Assembly (NCBI RefSeq): GCF_037860835.1
Contig: NZ_JBBEOG010000002.1
Span: 186,001-250,000 of the forward strand
Direction: 5' to 3'
Length of the DNA: 64,000 nucleotides
DNA from: Aquipuribacter nitratireducens
Lineage (GTDB): Bacteria; Actinomycetota; Actinomycetes; Actinomycetales; JBBAYJ01
Shown: one piece after another, positions 33,202 to 42,635 of the stretch
Position numbering within the stretch: position 1 is the first letter of the stretch
Layout: each line of letters starts with the position of its first letter
Notes under the pieces: model-generated
The model's database searches: none
The model's input: only the letters and a program-made list of their open reading frames with translations
What the model was told of the DNA's origin: nothing
Made by a program: the position numbers and the translations under genes

Positions 33202-33971
33202 CGGGTCTCGACGACCCGGTCGTCGCCGTCGCCTGCCTCCTCGCCGTCGGCCTCGGCGCGCTCGTCCAGGGCGTCCTTGGCTTCGGCCTCGCGCTGCTCT
33301 CCGTCCCCGTCCTCGCGCTCCTCGCCCCGGAGCTGGTCCCGGTGGCCGTCCTCGTCGCCGTCCTGCCCCTCACGGTGCTCCAGGCCGTCCGGGAACGCGC
33401 GCACCTCGACCTCCGTGGACTGGGCTGGGCCCTCGTCGGGCGGGTCCCCGGTGGCGCGGTCGGCGCCCTCGCGGTGGCGTGGCTGCCCGTGCGCGGGCTC
33501 CAGGTGCTCGTCGCCGCCGTGGTCCTCCTCGCCGTCGCGGCCTCGGTCCGGGCCGACCGGCGGGTCGAGGCCCCGGGCGCGCCCGCGCGTGCCCGACCGG
33601 GACGCTCCCCGCGCCGCACCTCCCTCACGCTCGCGGGCGCACTCAGCGGCGTCGGCGGTACGACCGCCGGGATCGGCGGGCCGCCGATGGCGATCGCCTA
33701 CCGCAACGCCGCGGGCGGCACCCTCCGGGCGACGCTCGCGACGTTCTTCCTGGTCGGGGCGCTGCTGAGCATCGGCTCGCTCGTCGCCGTCGGCGAGGTG
33801 AGCCGCGCCGACCTCGTCGCCGGCGCCGTCCTCGTCCCGGCCGTGCTCGTCGGGTACGTCGCGGCCGCGCCGCTGCGCCGCCGGCTCGCCGCCGGTCGGC
33901 TGCGCCGTGGCGTCCTCGGGCTGTCCGCCGTGGCGGGGACGGCGCTGCTCGCCCAGGCCGCTCTCGGCTGA
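33198..33971 (+). CDS. TauE/SafE-family sulfite/organosulfonate exporter
   Basis: This 257-residue membrane protein has about eight helices and the family motif pattern GALVQGVLGFGLALLSVP near the start and GVGGTTAGIGGPPMAIAY in the second half. The family exports sulfite or organosulfur anions; the substrate is not known here. The GTG at 33198 overlaps the ychF stop, so it is co-translated with ychF. Confidence 0.88.
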   Translation: MTGLDDPVVAVACLLAVGLGALVQGVLGFGLALLSVPVLALLAPELVPVAVLVAVLPLTVLQAVRERAHLDLRGLGWALVGRVPGGAVGALAVAWLPVRGLQVLVAAVVLLAVAASVRADRRVEAPGAPARARPGRSPRRTSLTLAGALSGVGGTTAGIGGPPMAIAYRNAAGGTLRATLATFFLVGALLSIGSLVAVGEVSRADLVAGAVLVPAVLVGYVAAAPLRRRLAAGRLRRGVLGLSAVAGTALLAQAALG

Positions 33972-34033
33972 CTGCCCGGAATCTCCCGGTACGTCACGGA
34001 TGGTGTGCGAACGACGACTCCGCGCTACCAGCG

Positions 34034-34102
34034 GGTAACGAGCACACACCCACAACGGTTGCGACTCGGTAACGCCCCTACGGACGTTCTTGCACCGTCC
34101 GT
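34034..34102 (+). promoter_or_regulatory. direct repeats and hairpin upstream of the peptide-binding protein gene
   Basis: GGTAACG occurs at 34034-34040 and 34068-34074 (34-base spacing), and ACGGACG (34080-34086) is an inverted partner of CGTCCGT (34096-34102) with a 9-base loop. All lie 85-155 bases before the GTG at 34188. They may be regulator sites or a leader hairpin; the rest of the 33972-34187 gap shows nothing else. Confidence 0.4.
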
Positions 34103-34187
34103 CCGGTCTGGGGCATGTTTCGGCGGTCACCCGCCGTGAGGGGCCATGAGCCCTGCGGCGACGCAGAACCCTTATGGAGGATCCCCT

Positions 34188-35951
34188 GTGATCAGCACCC
34201 GGAAGAGCGCGAAGTACGTCGCGCTGCTCGCCGGCTCCGCCCTCGTGCTCAGTGCGTGCGCGACCTCGGGCGAGTCGGACGACGAGGCCACGGTCGGCGG
34301 CGGCGCCGCCGAGACCGAGCCAGGCGACGACGCCAGCGCCCCTGCAGCCGGCGGTGAGGGCACCTTCACCTGGGCGTACGAGCAGGAGATCTTCTCGTAC
34401 AACTCCGACACCGCGGACACCAACGCCAGCGCCAACGCGGTCGCCCTCAACCCCGTCCTGCGCGGCTTCTGGTACTTCGGGCCCGACGGCAGCGTCGTGC
34501 CCGACGAGGAGTACGGCTCGTTCGAGGTCACGAGCGAGGACCCGCTGACCATCGAGTACACGTTCGCCGAGGAGGCCGTCTGGTCCGACGGCGAGCCGAT
34601 CGACTGCGACGACGCCGTCCTGTACTGGGCGGCCCAGAACGGCGGCTTCCCCGAGTTCTCCGCCGCCGGGAACACCGGCTACGAGGACCACGCCCGGCCC
34701 GACTGCGCCGACGGCGACAAGACCTTCACCGTCACGTACGAGACGCCGTACGCCGACTACGCGGCCACCTACGGCGCCATCAAGCCGGCTCACATCCTCG
34801 AGCAGGAGAGCGGCGTCGAGGACATCATCGCCGCCGTCGACGCGGGCGACGCGGCGGCCCTCACCCCGGCCGCCGAATTCTGGAACACCGGGTGGAACTT
34901 CGCGCCCGGCGAGTGGAACAGCGACATCGCGCTGTCCTCCGGTCCCTACCTCGTCGACAGCTGGGACGCCGGGCAGTCGATCACCTACACGGCGAACCCC
35001 GAGTGGTGGGGCACCCCGCCGGCCTCGGACACCATCGTCACGCGCTTCATCGGCCAGGACGCCCAGGCCCAGGCGCTGCAGAACGGCGAGATCCAGGCCA
35101 TGGCCCCCCAGCCCAGCCCCGACCTGCTCGCGCAGCTCGAGGCGATCGGTGACGCGGTCGAGGTCGAGGGCCAGGACCAGTACACGTACGAGCACTGGGA
35201 CTTCAACTTCCAGGGCGAGTTCGCGGACCCGATCCTCCGCGAGGCGTTCGCGCTGTGCCTGCCGCGCCAGACGATGATCGACAACCTCATCGCCCCGCTC
35301 AACCCCGAGGCCGAGGTGCTCAACGCGCGCTTCGTCTTCCCGTTCGAGAACGGGTACCAGGAGGTCGTCGACGCGGCCTACGCCGACCAGTCCGAGCAGG
35401 ACATCGAGGCGGCCGCCGCGCTCCTCGAGGAGAACGGCCTCACCGGCACCACGCTGCGCCTCGGGCACAACGCGAACCCGCGCCGCCAGCAGGAGGCCGC
35501 CCTCATCGTCGACGCCTGCGGCCCCAGCGGCGCCGGCTTCGACGTCCAGGACATCGGCAACGAGAACTTCTTCGAGGCCGACGGCGAGCTCGCCACGGGC
35601 GCCTTCGACGTCGCGCAGTTCGCGTGGGCGGGCTCCCCGCTGAAGTCGGGCTCCGTCTCGACGTTCGAGTGCGTCCCCGAGGGTGAGCCCAAGGGCAACA
35701 ACAACGGCTACTACTGCAACGAGGAGGTCGACGCCCTGCTCGAGCAGCTGACGCAGGAGCCCGACCCGGACGCGCAGCTGGAGCTCGTCACCCAGATCGA
35801 GACGATCCTCTGGGAGGACCTCGCGACGATCCCGGGCTTCACCTTCCCGGGTCTGCTCGCCACCGCCTCCGGTGTCGAGGGTGTCGTCTACAACCCGACC
35901 CAGGCCGACCTCACGTGGAACGCGTGGGAGTGGCGCAACACCGCCCAGTGA
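34188..35951 (+). CDS. peptide/nickel-type ABC transporter substrate-binding lipoprotein
   Basis: This 587-residue family 5 extracellular binding protein has lipobox LSAC (Cys24), an acidic linker, then GTFTWAYEQEIFSYN and a mid-protein segment NPEWWGTPPASDTIVTRFIG typical of DppA/OppA. It captures oligopeptides or similar solutes outside the membrane. GGAGG lies seven bases before GTG 34188. A strong hairpin follows the gene, so it can be made in excess over the permeases downstream. Confidence 0.92.
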   Translation: MISTRKSAKYVALLAGSALVLSACATSGESDDEATVGGGAAETEPGDDASAPAAGGEGTFTWAYEQEIFSYNSDTADTNASANAVALNPVLRGFWYFGPDGSVVPDEEYGSFEVTSEDPLTIEYTFAEEAVWSDGEPIDCDDAVLYWAAQNGGFPEFSAAGNTGYEDHARPDCADGDKTFTVTYETPYADYAATYGAIKPAHILEQESGVEDIIAAVDAGDAAALTPAAEFWNTGWNFAPGEWNSDIALSSGPYLVDSWDAGQSITYTANPEWWGTPPASDTIVTRFIGQDAQAQALQNGEIQAMAPQPSPDLLAQLEAIGDAVEVEGQDQYTYEHWDFNFQGEFADPILREAFALCLPRQTMIDNLIAPLNPEAEVLNARFVFPFENGYQEVVDAAYADQSEQDIEAAAALLEENGLTGTTLRLGHNANPRRQQEAALIVDACGPSGAGFDVQDIGNENFFEADGELATGAFDVAQFAWAGSPLKSGSVSTFECVPEGEPKGNNNGYYCNEEVDALLEQLTQEPDPDAQLELVTQIETILWEDLATIPGFTFPGLLATASGVEGVVYNPTQADLTWNAWEWRNTAQ

Positions 35952-35997
35952 CGGCTGACGCCTGACCTGAGCACCAGCACCACCAGCACCGACACGA

Positions 35998-36030
35998 GAC
36001 GGGGCCCCGCCCGCACGGCGGGGCCCCGTC
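35998..36030 (+). terminator. terminator-like hairpin after the binding-protein gene
   Basis: GACGGGGCCCCGCC (35998-36011) pairs perfectly with GGCGGGGCCCCGTC (36017-36030) around a five-base loop. No U-run follows. It sits 46 bases after the stop and 210 bases before the permease start, suggesting partial termination or mRNA end protection. The remaining 36031-36240 gap shows only the next gene's AGGAGGT ribosome-binding site. Confidence 0.8.
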
Positions 36031-36240
36031 CCGTTGCCCGGCCCGACATCTCGGGCGTACCGAGCAGCCACGCGCAGGTCGTACGCTTCGTGCGGCGGAC
36101 GGCGCGGGCACCCCCGGTCCTCGACCGGGCACGACGACGTGGCCCCGTGCCGCGAGACGTCGGGTCCGCGACCCGCACCGCCCGCCACGAGCGGGGCGGG
36201 ACGGGGACGGCACCCGGCCACAGGACTCAGGAGGTCAGCG

Positions 36241-37767
36241 GTGGGTGTCTTCATCGCGCGGCGCGTCATCATCTCGTTCTTCACGCTGCTCGCGGCGACC
36301 TTCGTCGTGTACGTCCTCGTGGCGAACTCCGGTGACCCGCTCGAGGAGCTCTACCCCATCCCCAACGAGTCGCAGCGCGAGGCGGCCATCGCCGGCCGCA
36401 TCGAGCTCCTCGGGCTCGACCAGCCCGTGCTCCAGCGCTACCTCGGCTGGCTCGCCGGGGCCGCCGGCTGCCTCGTCGGCGCGTGCGACCTCGGCCAGTC
36501 GATCACCCAGCAGCCGGTCACCGACCTGCTGTCCCTCGCGGTCCTGTCGACGCTCCGCCTCGTGACGGCCGCGACGGTCCTCGCGGTCATCTTCGGCGTC
36601 ACGATCGGCATCATCTCCGCGCTGCGGCAGTACACGGGCTTCGACTACACCGTCACGTTCGTCGCCTTCCTCTTCTTCTCCCTGCCGATCTTCTGGGTCG
36701 CCGTCCTCCTCAAGGAGTTCGGGGCCATCCGACTCAACGACTGGCTCGCCGACCCCGGCATCCCGCTCACCGTCACGATCGCCCTCGCCGCCTTCGCGGC
36801 CCTGTTCTGGCAGGCGGTGTTCGGCGGCAGGCCCCGGCGCCGCCTCACGGTCGCGGCTGTCGCGGCAGCCGCCACCGCCGCCGTGCTCGTCTACCTCGAC
36901 GCGGTCGAGTGGTTCGCGCGGCCGGCCCTGGGGCCCGTGCTCGTCGTCCTCATCAGCCTCGGCTGGGCGGTCGGCATCACCTTCCTCGTGTCCGGCATCC
37001 GCAACCGTCGCGTCCTCTTCGCCTCGCTCGCGGCCGCCGGCGGCGGCCTCGTCGGCGCCATGCTGCTCGCCGGGCCGCTCCGCGACCCCTCGTGGCTGCT
37101 GATCTTCGCCTGCACCCTCGGTCTCGTCGCCGTCGGCGTCGTCGCGGGGGTGCTCCTCGGCGGTCTCGACCGGCCCCAGGCCATCCGGGCCGGCGTGCTC
37201 ACGGCGCTGCTCACCGGCGGCACCGTCTTCACCGACTACGTGCTCGCCGCGTTCTCCGCGTACTACGACCGGGTCAACGGCCGTGTCATCAAGACGATCG
37301 GCTCCGGCACGCCGAACTTCGACGGCACCTTCTGGGAGGTGTGGCTCGACCGGTCGACGTCGCTCATCCTCCCCACCGCCGCGCTCATCCTCATCTCCTT
37401 CGCGACGTACACCCGTTACACGCGCGCGTCGATGCTCGAGGTCCTCAACATGGACTACGTCCGCACGGCCCGCGCGAAGGGGCTGACGGAGCGGACGGTC
37501 ACCGTCCGGCACGCGTTCCGCAACGCCCTCATTCCCGTCACGACCCTCGCGGCGGTCGACTTCGGCTCGGTCATCGGCGGGGCGGTGATCACCGAGACCG
37601 TCTTCGGCTGGTCCGGCATGGGCCGGCTGTTCGTCGACGGGCTGCGCAACGTCGACCCCAACCCCGTCATGGGCTTCTTCGTCGTCACGGCCGTGCTCGT
37701 CGTCGTGTTCAACCTCGTCGCCGACATCCTCTACGCCTACCTCGACCCACGGATCCGGCTGTCGTGA
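36241..37767 (+). CDS. peptide ABC transporter permease (DppB type, enlarged)
   Basis: This 508-residue permease has the DppB N-terminus (FIARRVIISFFTLLAATFVVYVL), DLGQSI, the PIFW motif near residue 150 and the coupling loop DYVRTARAKGL, then NALIPVTTLAAVDFG. Typical DppB proteins have 310-340 residues; here about 150 extra residues with several hydrophobic helices lie between PIFW and LILPTAALILISFATYTRYTR. AGGAGGT precedes GTG 36241. Confidence 0.92.
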   Translation: MGVFIARRVIISFFTLLAATFVVYVLVANSGDPLEELYPIPNESQREAAIAGRIELLGLDQPVLQRYLGWLAGAAGCLVGACDLGQSITQQPVTDLLSLAVLSTLRLVTAATVLAVIFGVTIGIISALRQYTGFDYTVTFVAFLFFSLPIFWVAVLLKEFGAIRLNDWLADPGIPLTVTIALAAFAALFWQAVFGGRPRRRLTVAAVAAAATAAVLVYLDAVEWFARPALGPVLVVLISLGWAVGITFLVSGIRNRRVLFASLAAAGGGLVGAMLLAGPLRDPSWLLIFACTLGLVAVGVVAGVLLGGLDRPQAIRAGVLTALLTGGTVFTDYVLAAFSAYYDRVNGRVIKTIGSGTPNFDGTFWEVWLDRSTSLILPTAALILISFATYTRYTRASMLEVLNMDYVRTARAKGLTERTVTVRHAFRNALIPVTTLAAVDFGSVIGGAVITETVFGWSGMGRLFVDGLRNVDPNPVMGFFVVTAVLVVVFNLVADILYAYLDPRIRLS

Positions 37768-37813
37768 CGGCACCCCGCCGCCAGCCGACCCGCCGCCGCC
37801 CCGAGGAGACCCC

Positions 37814-38875
37814 GTGACCGTCCCGCCCCGCACCCCCCGTGACCGCAACCCCAACGCGACCGAGCTGAAGGACGACGCCGTCCTCGACGAGAACGTCGAG
37901 CGACGCGGCGACGACGAGGCGCGGGAGCTGCGGGCGGGCGAGGAGGGCTTCACCGTCAAGGCACGCACGCAGCGCGAGCTGGTCCTGCGGCGCTTCCTGC
38001 GCCACCGCGCGGCCATGGTCGCGCTGTTCTTCTTCGTCGCGATCGTCGTGCTCGCGGTCTCGAGCATCGGGGCAGGCCCGATCCCCGGCTGGTGGGACAA
38101 GTCGTACACGCAGACCGGTGCCGTCGTCGACGGCGGCCGGCCGACCCTCGACGTCCTCCCCGCCTTCGTCGACGGCGACGGCGTCGGTCTCGGTGAGCAC
38201 CCGTTCGGCCAGGACAGCATCGGACGGGACTACTTCGCCACCACGATGCGCGGCGCGCAGCAGTCGCTGCAGATCGCCCTCATCGTCGGTCTCGTCGCGA
38301 CGCTCGTCGGCACGGTCATCGGCTCGATCGCCGGCTACTTCGGCGGGACGGTCGAGACCGTCCTCATGCGCCTCGTCGACGTCATCATCGCGATCCCGCT
38401 CCTCGTCCTCGCCGCCGTCGTCGGCAGCAGCACGGACGGCACCGCCGCGGTGCTCGGCCTGTTCCTCGGCATCGTCGTCTGGACGAGCCTGTCCCGACTC
38501 GTCCGGGGGGAGGTGCTGTCGCTCAAGGAGCGCGAGTTCGTCGAGGCGGCCCGGGCGATGGGCGCCGGCCCGTTCCGCATCATCACCCGCCACATCCTCC
38601 CCAACACGATCTCGACGATCATCGTGAGCGCGACGCTCACCATCGCCGCGGCGATCCTCCTCGAGACCGCGCTCAGCTTCCTCGGCTTCGGCGTGCAGCC
38701 GCCCGACACGAGCCTCGGCCAGCTCATCAGCACGTACCAGACGGCCTTCGCCACCCGGCCGTGGCTGTTCTGGTTCCCGGGCGTCTTCATCATCGGGATC
38801 GCCCTCACCATCAACTTCATCGGCGACGGCCTGCGCGACGCGTTCGACCCGCGCCAGAACAAGGTGCGCGCATGA
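37814..38875 (+). CDS. peptide ABC transporter permease (DppC type)
   Basis: This 353-residue permease has a charged N-terminal tail (about 55 residues), one helix, an extracytoplasmic loop containing [13 protein letters not shown], then about five helices and the coupling loop [24 protein letters not shown]. It pairs with the enlarged DppB-type permease. GAGGAG lies before GTG 37814, and its stop overlaps the next ATG (ATGA). Confidence 0.93.
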   Translation: MTVPPRTPRDRNPNATELKDDAVLDENVERRGDDEARELRAGEEGFTVKARTQRELVLRRFLRHRAAMVALFFFVAIVVLAVSSIGAGPIPGWWDKSYTQTGAVVDGGRPTLDVLPAFVDGDGVGLGEHPFGQDSIGRDYFATTMRGAQQSLQIALIVGLVATLVGTVIGSIAGYFGGTVETVLMRLVDVIIAIPLLVLAAVVGSSTDGTAAVLGLFLGIVVWTSLSRLVRGEVLSLKEREFVEAARAMGAGPFRIITRHILPNTISTIIVSATLTIAAAILLETALSFLGFGVQPPDTSLGQLISTYQTAFATRPWLFWFPGVFIIGIALTINFIGDGLRDAFDPRQNKVRA

Positions 38876-39996
38876 GCCATCCCGCCGACCAGCCTGCCGA
38901 CCAGCCCACCGGCGCGTCCGGCATCGTCGAGTCCGGGCTCGTCGCCCCCGCCGTCGACCCGACGGAGGAGATCCTGCGGGTCGACGACCTCACGGTCGCG
39001 TTCCCCACCGACGACGGCCTCGTCAAGGCCGTCCGCGGCGTCAGCTACAGCCTGCGCCCCCGGGAGGTCCTCGGGATCGTCGGGGAGTCGGGCTCCGGCA
39101 AGTCGGTCTCGAGCATGGCCGTCATGGGCCTGCTGCCGAAGACCGCCCGCGTGACCGGCCAGATCCTCTACCGCGGCAAGGACGTCCTGCGGATGAGCCC
39201 GCAGGAGCAGCGCTCCCTGCGCGGGCGGAAGATCGGGATGATCTTCCAGGACCCCATGACGGCGATGAACCCCGTCCTCACCGTCGGCTTCCAGCTCGCC
39301 GAGGCCGTCCGCTCCCACGAGCACGTGTCGCAGTCCGCGGCGCTCAAGCGGGCGCAGGAGATGCTCGACCTCGTCGGCATCCCGCAGGCGAAGGACCGCC
39401 TGCGGGCCTACCCGCACGAGTTCTCCGGCGGCATGCGGCAGCGCGCCATGATCGCGATGGCGGTCATCAACCGGCCGGACGTCATCTTCGCCGACGAGCC
39501 GACCACCGCGCTCGACGTCACCGTCCAGGCCCAGATCCTCGACACGCTGCTCGAGGTGAAGGACGCCGTCGACGCCGCCATCGTCTTCATCACCCACGAC
39601 CTCGGCGTCATCGCCGGCATCGCCGACCGGGTCCTCGTCATGTACGCCGGCAAGCCGGTGGAGACCGCCGGCGTCGAGGAGGTCTTCGCGGCGCCCCGCA
39701 TGCCGTACACGGCGGGGCTGCTCGGCTCCGTCCCCCAGGCCGACATGATCGGCGAGCGGCTGCGCCCCATCGACGGCACGCCGCCCTCGCTCATCCAGCT
39801 GCCCGAGGGGTGCCCGTTCCGGCCGCGCTGCCCGCTCGCGATCGAGCAGTGCCGCACGAGCGAGCCGCCGCTGTACGAGACCGACCGCCGCGACCACCAC
39901 GCGGCGTGCCACCGGTGGGAGGAGGTGGCCGCCTACGAGGACGCCACCGAGATCTTCCGCGCCGGCAGCACCACCGCAGGGAGCCCGACCGCATGA
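38872..39996 (+). CDS. peptide ABC transporter ATP-binding protein (DppD type)
   Basis: This 374-residue ATPase has Walker A GESGSGKS, signature FSGGMRQR, Walker [13 protein letters not shown] and switch histidine in ITHDLG. The C-terminal oligopeptide-transporter domain has cysteines in [15 protein letters not shown] that in relatives bind an iron-sulfur cluster. Coupled by ATGA overlaps to both neighbours. Confidence 0.94.
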   Translation: MSHPADQPADQPTGASGIVESGLVAPAVDPTEEILRVDDLTVAFPTDDGLVKAVRGVSYSLRPREVLGIVGESGSGKSVSSMAVMGLLPKTARVTGQILYRGKDVLRMSPQEQRSLRGRKIGMIFQDPMTAMNPVLTVGFQLAEAVRSHEHVSQSAALKRAQEMLDLVGIPQAKDRLRAYPHEFSGGMRQRAMIAMAVINRPDVIFADEPTTALDVTVQAQILDTLLEVKDAVDAAIVFITHDLGVIAGIADRVLVMYAGKPVETAGVEEVFAAPRMPYTAGLLGSVPQADMIGERLRPIDGTPPSLIQLPEGCPFRPRCPLAIEQCRTSEPPLYETDRRDHHAACHRWEEVAAYEDATEIFRAGSTTAGSPTA

Positions 39997-41069
39997 GCAC
40001 CACGCCCACGCCGAGCCCGCAGTACCCGGCGGGTGCCGTCGACCCCGCGACTGACCCCGCAGGTGCCCCCGGCACCCACCGGAAGCTCCTCGAGGTCTCC
40101 GACCTCGTCATGAACTTCCCCGTGCGCGGCGGCGGCCTGCTGCGCCGCACCGTCGGTCACGTCCAGGCGGTGAGCGGCGTGTCGTTCGCCGTCGACGGCG
40201 GGGAGACGCTCGGCATCGTCGGGGAGTCCGGCTGCGGCAAGTCGACGACCGGGCGCGCCATCCTCCAGCTCCACAAGCCGACGTCCGGCTCCGTCCGGTT
40301 CGAGGGCCAGGAGCTGACGGAGATGTCGGCGCGCCAGCTGCGGCCCGTGCGCCGCGACCTCCAGATCGTCTTCCAGGACCCCTACGCCTCGCTCAACCCC
40401 AAGCTGCCCGTCAACGACATCGTCGGGGAGCCCCTGAAGATCCACGGGGTGTGGGACCGGAAGAGCGGCATGGAGCGCGTCGCGGAGCTGCTGCGCCTCG
40501 TGGGCCTCAGCCCCGAGCACGGCAACCGGTTCCCCCACGAGTTCTCCGGCGGGCAGCGGCAGCGCATCGGCATCGCCCGCGCGCTCGCCCTCGAGCCGAA
40601 GATGCTCGTCCTCGACGAGCCGGTGTCGGCGCTCGACGTGTCGGTGCAGGCCGGCGTCATCAACCTGCTCGAGGAGCTCCAGCAGCGGATGGGCCTCGGG
40701 TACCTCTTCATCGCCCACGACCTGTCGGTCGTCCGCCACATCTCCGACCGCGTCGCCGTGATGTACCTCGGCAAGGTCGTGGAGATCGCGGAGCGGGACA
40801 CCCTCTACGGCCGCGGCAAGCACCCGTACACCCGCGCGCTGCTGTCCGCCGCGCCCGTCGCGGACCCTGTGAAGGAGCGGCGCCGCGAACGCATCACGCT
40901 CACCGGCGACGTACCGAGCCCCCTCAACCCGCCGAGCGGCTGCCGGTTCCGCACCCGCTGCTGGAAGGCGCAGGACGTGTGCGCGAGCGAGGAGCCGCCG
41001 CTCGCGGAGGTCGCCCCGGGCCACCGGGTCGCCTGCCACTTCCCGGAGGACGGCCCGACCGGGTTCTGA
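39993..41069 (+). CDS. peptide ABC transporter ATP-binding protein (DppF/OppF type)
   Basis: This 358-residue ATPase has Walker A GESGCGKS, signature FSGGQRQR, Walker [13 protein letters not shown] and the C-terminal cysteine segment [15 protein letters not shown]. It forms the heterodimeric motor with the preceding DppD-type ATPase. It is the last gene of the importer operon and converges on the VIT1-type gene with six bases between. Confidence 0.94.
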   Translation: MSTTPTPSPQYPAGAVDPATDPAGAPGTHRKLLEVSDLVMNFPVRGGGLLRRTVGHVQAVSGVSFAVDGGETLGIVGESGCGKSTTGRAILQLHKPTSGSVRFEGQELTEMSARQLRPVRRDLQIVFQDPYASLNPKLPVNDIVGEPLKIHGVWDRKSGMERVAELLRLVGLSPEHGNRFPHEFSGGQRQRIGIARALALEPKMLVLDEPVSALDVSVQAGVINLLEELQQRMGLGYLFIAHDLSVVRHISDRVAVMYLGKVVEIAERDTLYGRGKHPYTRALLSAAPVADPVKERRRERITLTGDVPSPLNPPSGCRFRTRCWKAQDVCASEEPPLAEVAPGHRVACHFPEDGPTGF

Positions 41070-41075
41070 GGGTCC

Positions 41076-41786
41076 CTACAGGGCGCCGCCGACGAGGGAG
41101 CCCACGGCGAAGGTGAGCGCCATCGCGAGCACCCCCACCCCGACCACCCGCAGGACCGCCGGGGCGACGGGGGCGCCGCCGAGGCGGGCCGACACCGTCC
41201 CGGTGACGCACAGCGCGACGACGACGGCGGCGACCGTCACCGGCAGGCGGGCGCCCGCCGACGGCAGCACGATGGCGAGGAACGGCAGGAGCGCCCCGAG
41301 CGTGAAGGCGATCATCGACGCCCACGCCGCGTGCCACGGGTTGACGAGGCTGTCCCCCTCGATGCCGAGCTCGGCCTCCGCGTGGGCCGCCAGCGCGTCG
41401 TGCGCCGTCAGCTCCTCCGCCACCGTCCGGGCGGTCGCCGCCGACAGGCCCTTCGCCCGGTAGAAGCCGGTCAGCTCCTCGAGCTCCTCCTCCGGGGTCT
41501 CCTCCAGCTCGCGCGCCTCCTTCGCGAGCATCGCGCGCTCGGTGTCGCGCTGGGTGCTCACCGACACGTACTCCCCGCCCGCCATCGACAGCGCCCCGGC
41601 GACGATCCCCGCGAGCCCCGCGACGACGAGGGCCGTGCGGTCGCCGGTGGCGCCCGCGACCCCGACGACGAGGCCGGCGGTCGAGACGATGCCGTCGTTG
41701 GCGCCGAGCACCCCGGCGCGCAGCCAGTTGAGCCGTGCGTTGAACGCCGCGAGCGAGGTCTCCTCGGCGTGGGGGGCCGCGCTCAC
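41076..41786 (-). CDS. VIT1/CCC1-family iron/manganese transporter
   Basis: This 236-residue protein has five predicted helices. The first carries NWLRAGVLGANDGIVSTAGLVVGVAGA, the VIT1 signature, and the amphipathic metal-binding region contains MAGGEYVSVSTQRDTERA and a run of glutamates (EEELEEL). The family moves Fe2+ or Mn2+ out of the cytosol. Its GTG overlaps the stop of the PCD-VOC fusion gene by four bases, an uncommon pairing. Confidence 0.9.
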   Translation of the reverse strand: MSAAPHAEETSLAAFNARLNWLRAGVLGANDGIVSTAGLVVGVAGATGDRTALVVAGLAGIVAGALSMAGGEYVSVSTQRDTERAMLAKEARELEETPEEELEELTGFYRAKGLSAATARTVAEELTAHDALAAHAEAELGIEGDSLVNPWHAAWASMIAFTLGALLPFLAIVLPSAGARLPVTVAAVVVALCVTGTVSARLGGAPVAPAVLRVVGVGVLAMALTFAVGSLVGGAL

Positions 41787-42478
41787 GGCTGCTCCCGGCC
41801 GAATCCCGTGCACACGCACAGCTCGTTGCCGTCCGGGTCCGCGTACACCCACCACGCGGGGGCGTGGGTGTCGTCGAGCAGGCGACCACCGGCCGCCTCG
41901 ACGGCCTGCCGGCGTGCCGCGGCCTCCTCCAGGGTGGCGACGCTCACGTCGACGTGGAGCCGGCCCCGCGTGCCCGGGGGACTCGCCGGGGTCGTCGTGC
42001 TCTGGAACCAGACCTGCGGCCCGCGGCCGTGCGGGTCCTCGAGGACCGTCCCGTCGTCGTCGGCGTCGCGGTACCCGAGTGCGGCCCGCCAGAACGGGGC
42101 GAGGGCGGTGTGGTCGCGCGTGTCCACGCCCAGCTCGACCTGCTGCGCCGCGGCGGGTAGGTGCGTGGCACCGCGGGCCGCGGCGACGGACTCGATGCGG
42201 TGGGCGAGCTCGACGTCGAGCTGCGTGACGCCGCCCGCGCTGTGCGTCGACAGGGCGAAGCGCACCCGTCGCCACCGCAGGTCCGTGTCGGGGTGGTGGT
42301 CCATGAGCTCGGCCTCGTCGAAGGCGTCGACCACGAGGCCCACCGCACTCGGCACGTCGGGGGCGTCGAAGCGGGCGTGCAACGCCCCGGCGACCACCTC
42401 CCAGCCGGGCAGGTCCTGCAGCTGGACGAGGGTCTCGGCGTGCCCGAGCACCCTCGGGCCGGACGCGTCGTGGCTCAT
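41783..42478 (-). CDS. fusion of pterin-4a-carbinolamine dehydratase-like and VOC (glyoxalase) domains
   Basis: This 231-residue protein has an N-terminal pterin-4a-carbinolamine-dehydratase-like domain (about residues 15-100) with the HHPD motif at 61-64 and further His79 and Asp88, then a VOC fold (about 110-231) with ELGVDTRDHTALAPFWRAALGY, DPHGRGPQVWFQ and PDGNELCVC. Fusion of these two small folds occurs in actinobacteria; the reaction is not established. A leaderless -10 box lies eight bases before ATG 42478. Confidence 0.85.
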   Translation of the reverse strand: MSHDASGPRVLGHAETLVQLQDLPGWEVVAGALHARFDAPDVPSAVGLVVDAFDEAELMDHHPDTDLRWRRVRFALSTHSAGGVTQLDVELAHRIESVAAARGATHLPAAAQQVELGVDTRDHTALAPFWRAALGYRDADDDGTVLEDPHGRGPQVWFQSTTTPASPPGTRGRLHVDVSVATLEEAAARRQAVEAAGGRLLDDTHAPAWWVYADPDGNELCVCTGFGREQP

Positions 42479-42486
42479 GTCCGACC

Positions 42487-42492
42487 ACGCTA
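42487..42492 (-). promoter_or_regulatory. -10 element, leaderless promoter of the PCD-VOC/VIT operon
   Basis: TAGCGT on the minus strand ends eight bases before ATG 42478. Confidence 0.45.
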
Positions 42493-42553
42493 GACCCGGC
42501 TCCGGGGACAGCCCAGGACCGGCCGTCGACGTCACGGTGAGGTCACGATCAGA

Positions 42554-42582
42554 TTGACGACTCAGCCATCGGGGGATAGTCA
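42554..42582 (+). promoter_or_regulatory. sigma-A-type promoter of the BCCT transporter gene
   Basis: TTGACG at 42554-42559 is followed by GATAGTCA at 42575-42582, a spacing of about 15-17 bases. It lies about 55 bases before ATG 42636, which has its own GAGGAG site. Confidence 0.55.
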
Positions 42583-42635
42583 GGGTGGCGGTCCCTGCCC
42601 ACTCCGCCCTCTCCCAGGGCGACCGAGGAGTTGTC

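Noticed and set aside
33153-36284. A frame of about 1,040 codons antisense to the exporter and binding-protein genes
   Set aside because: High GC removes stop codons; composition is typical of antisense frames and the plus-strand genes are certain.
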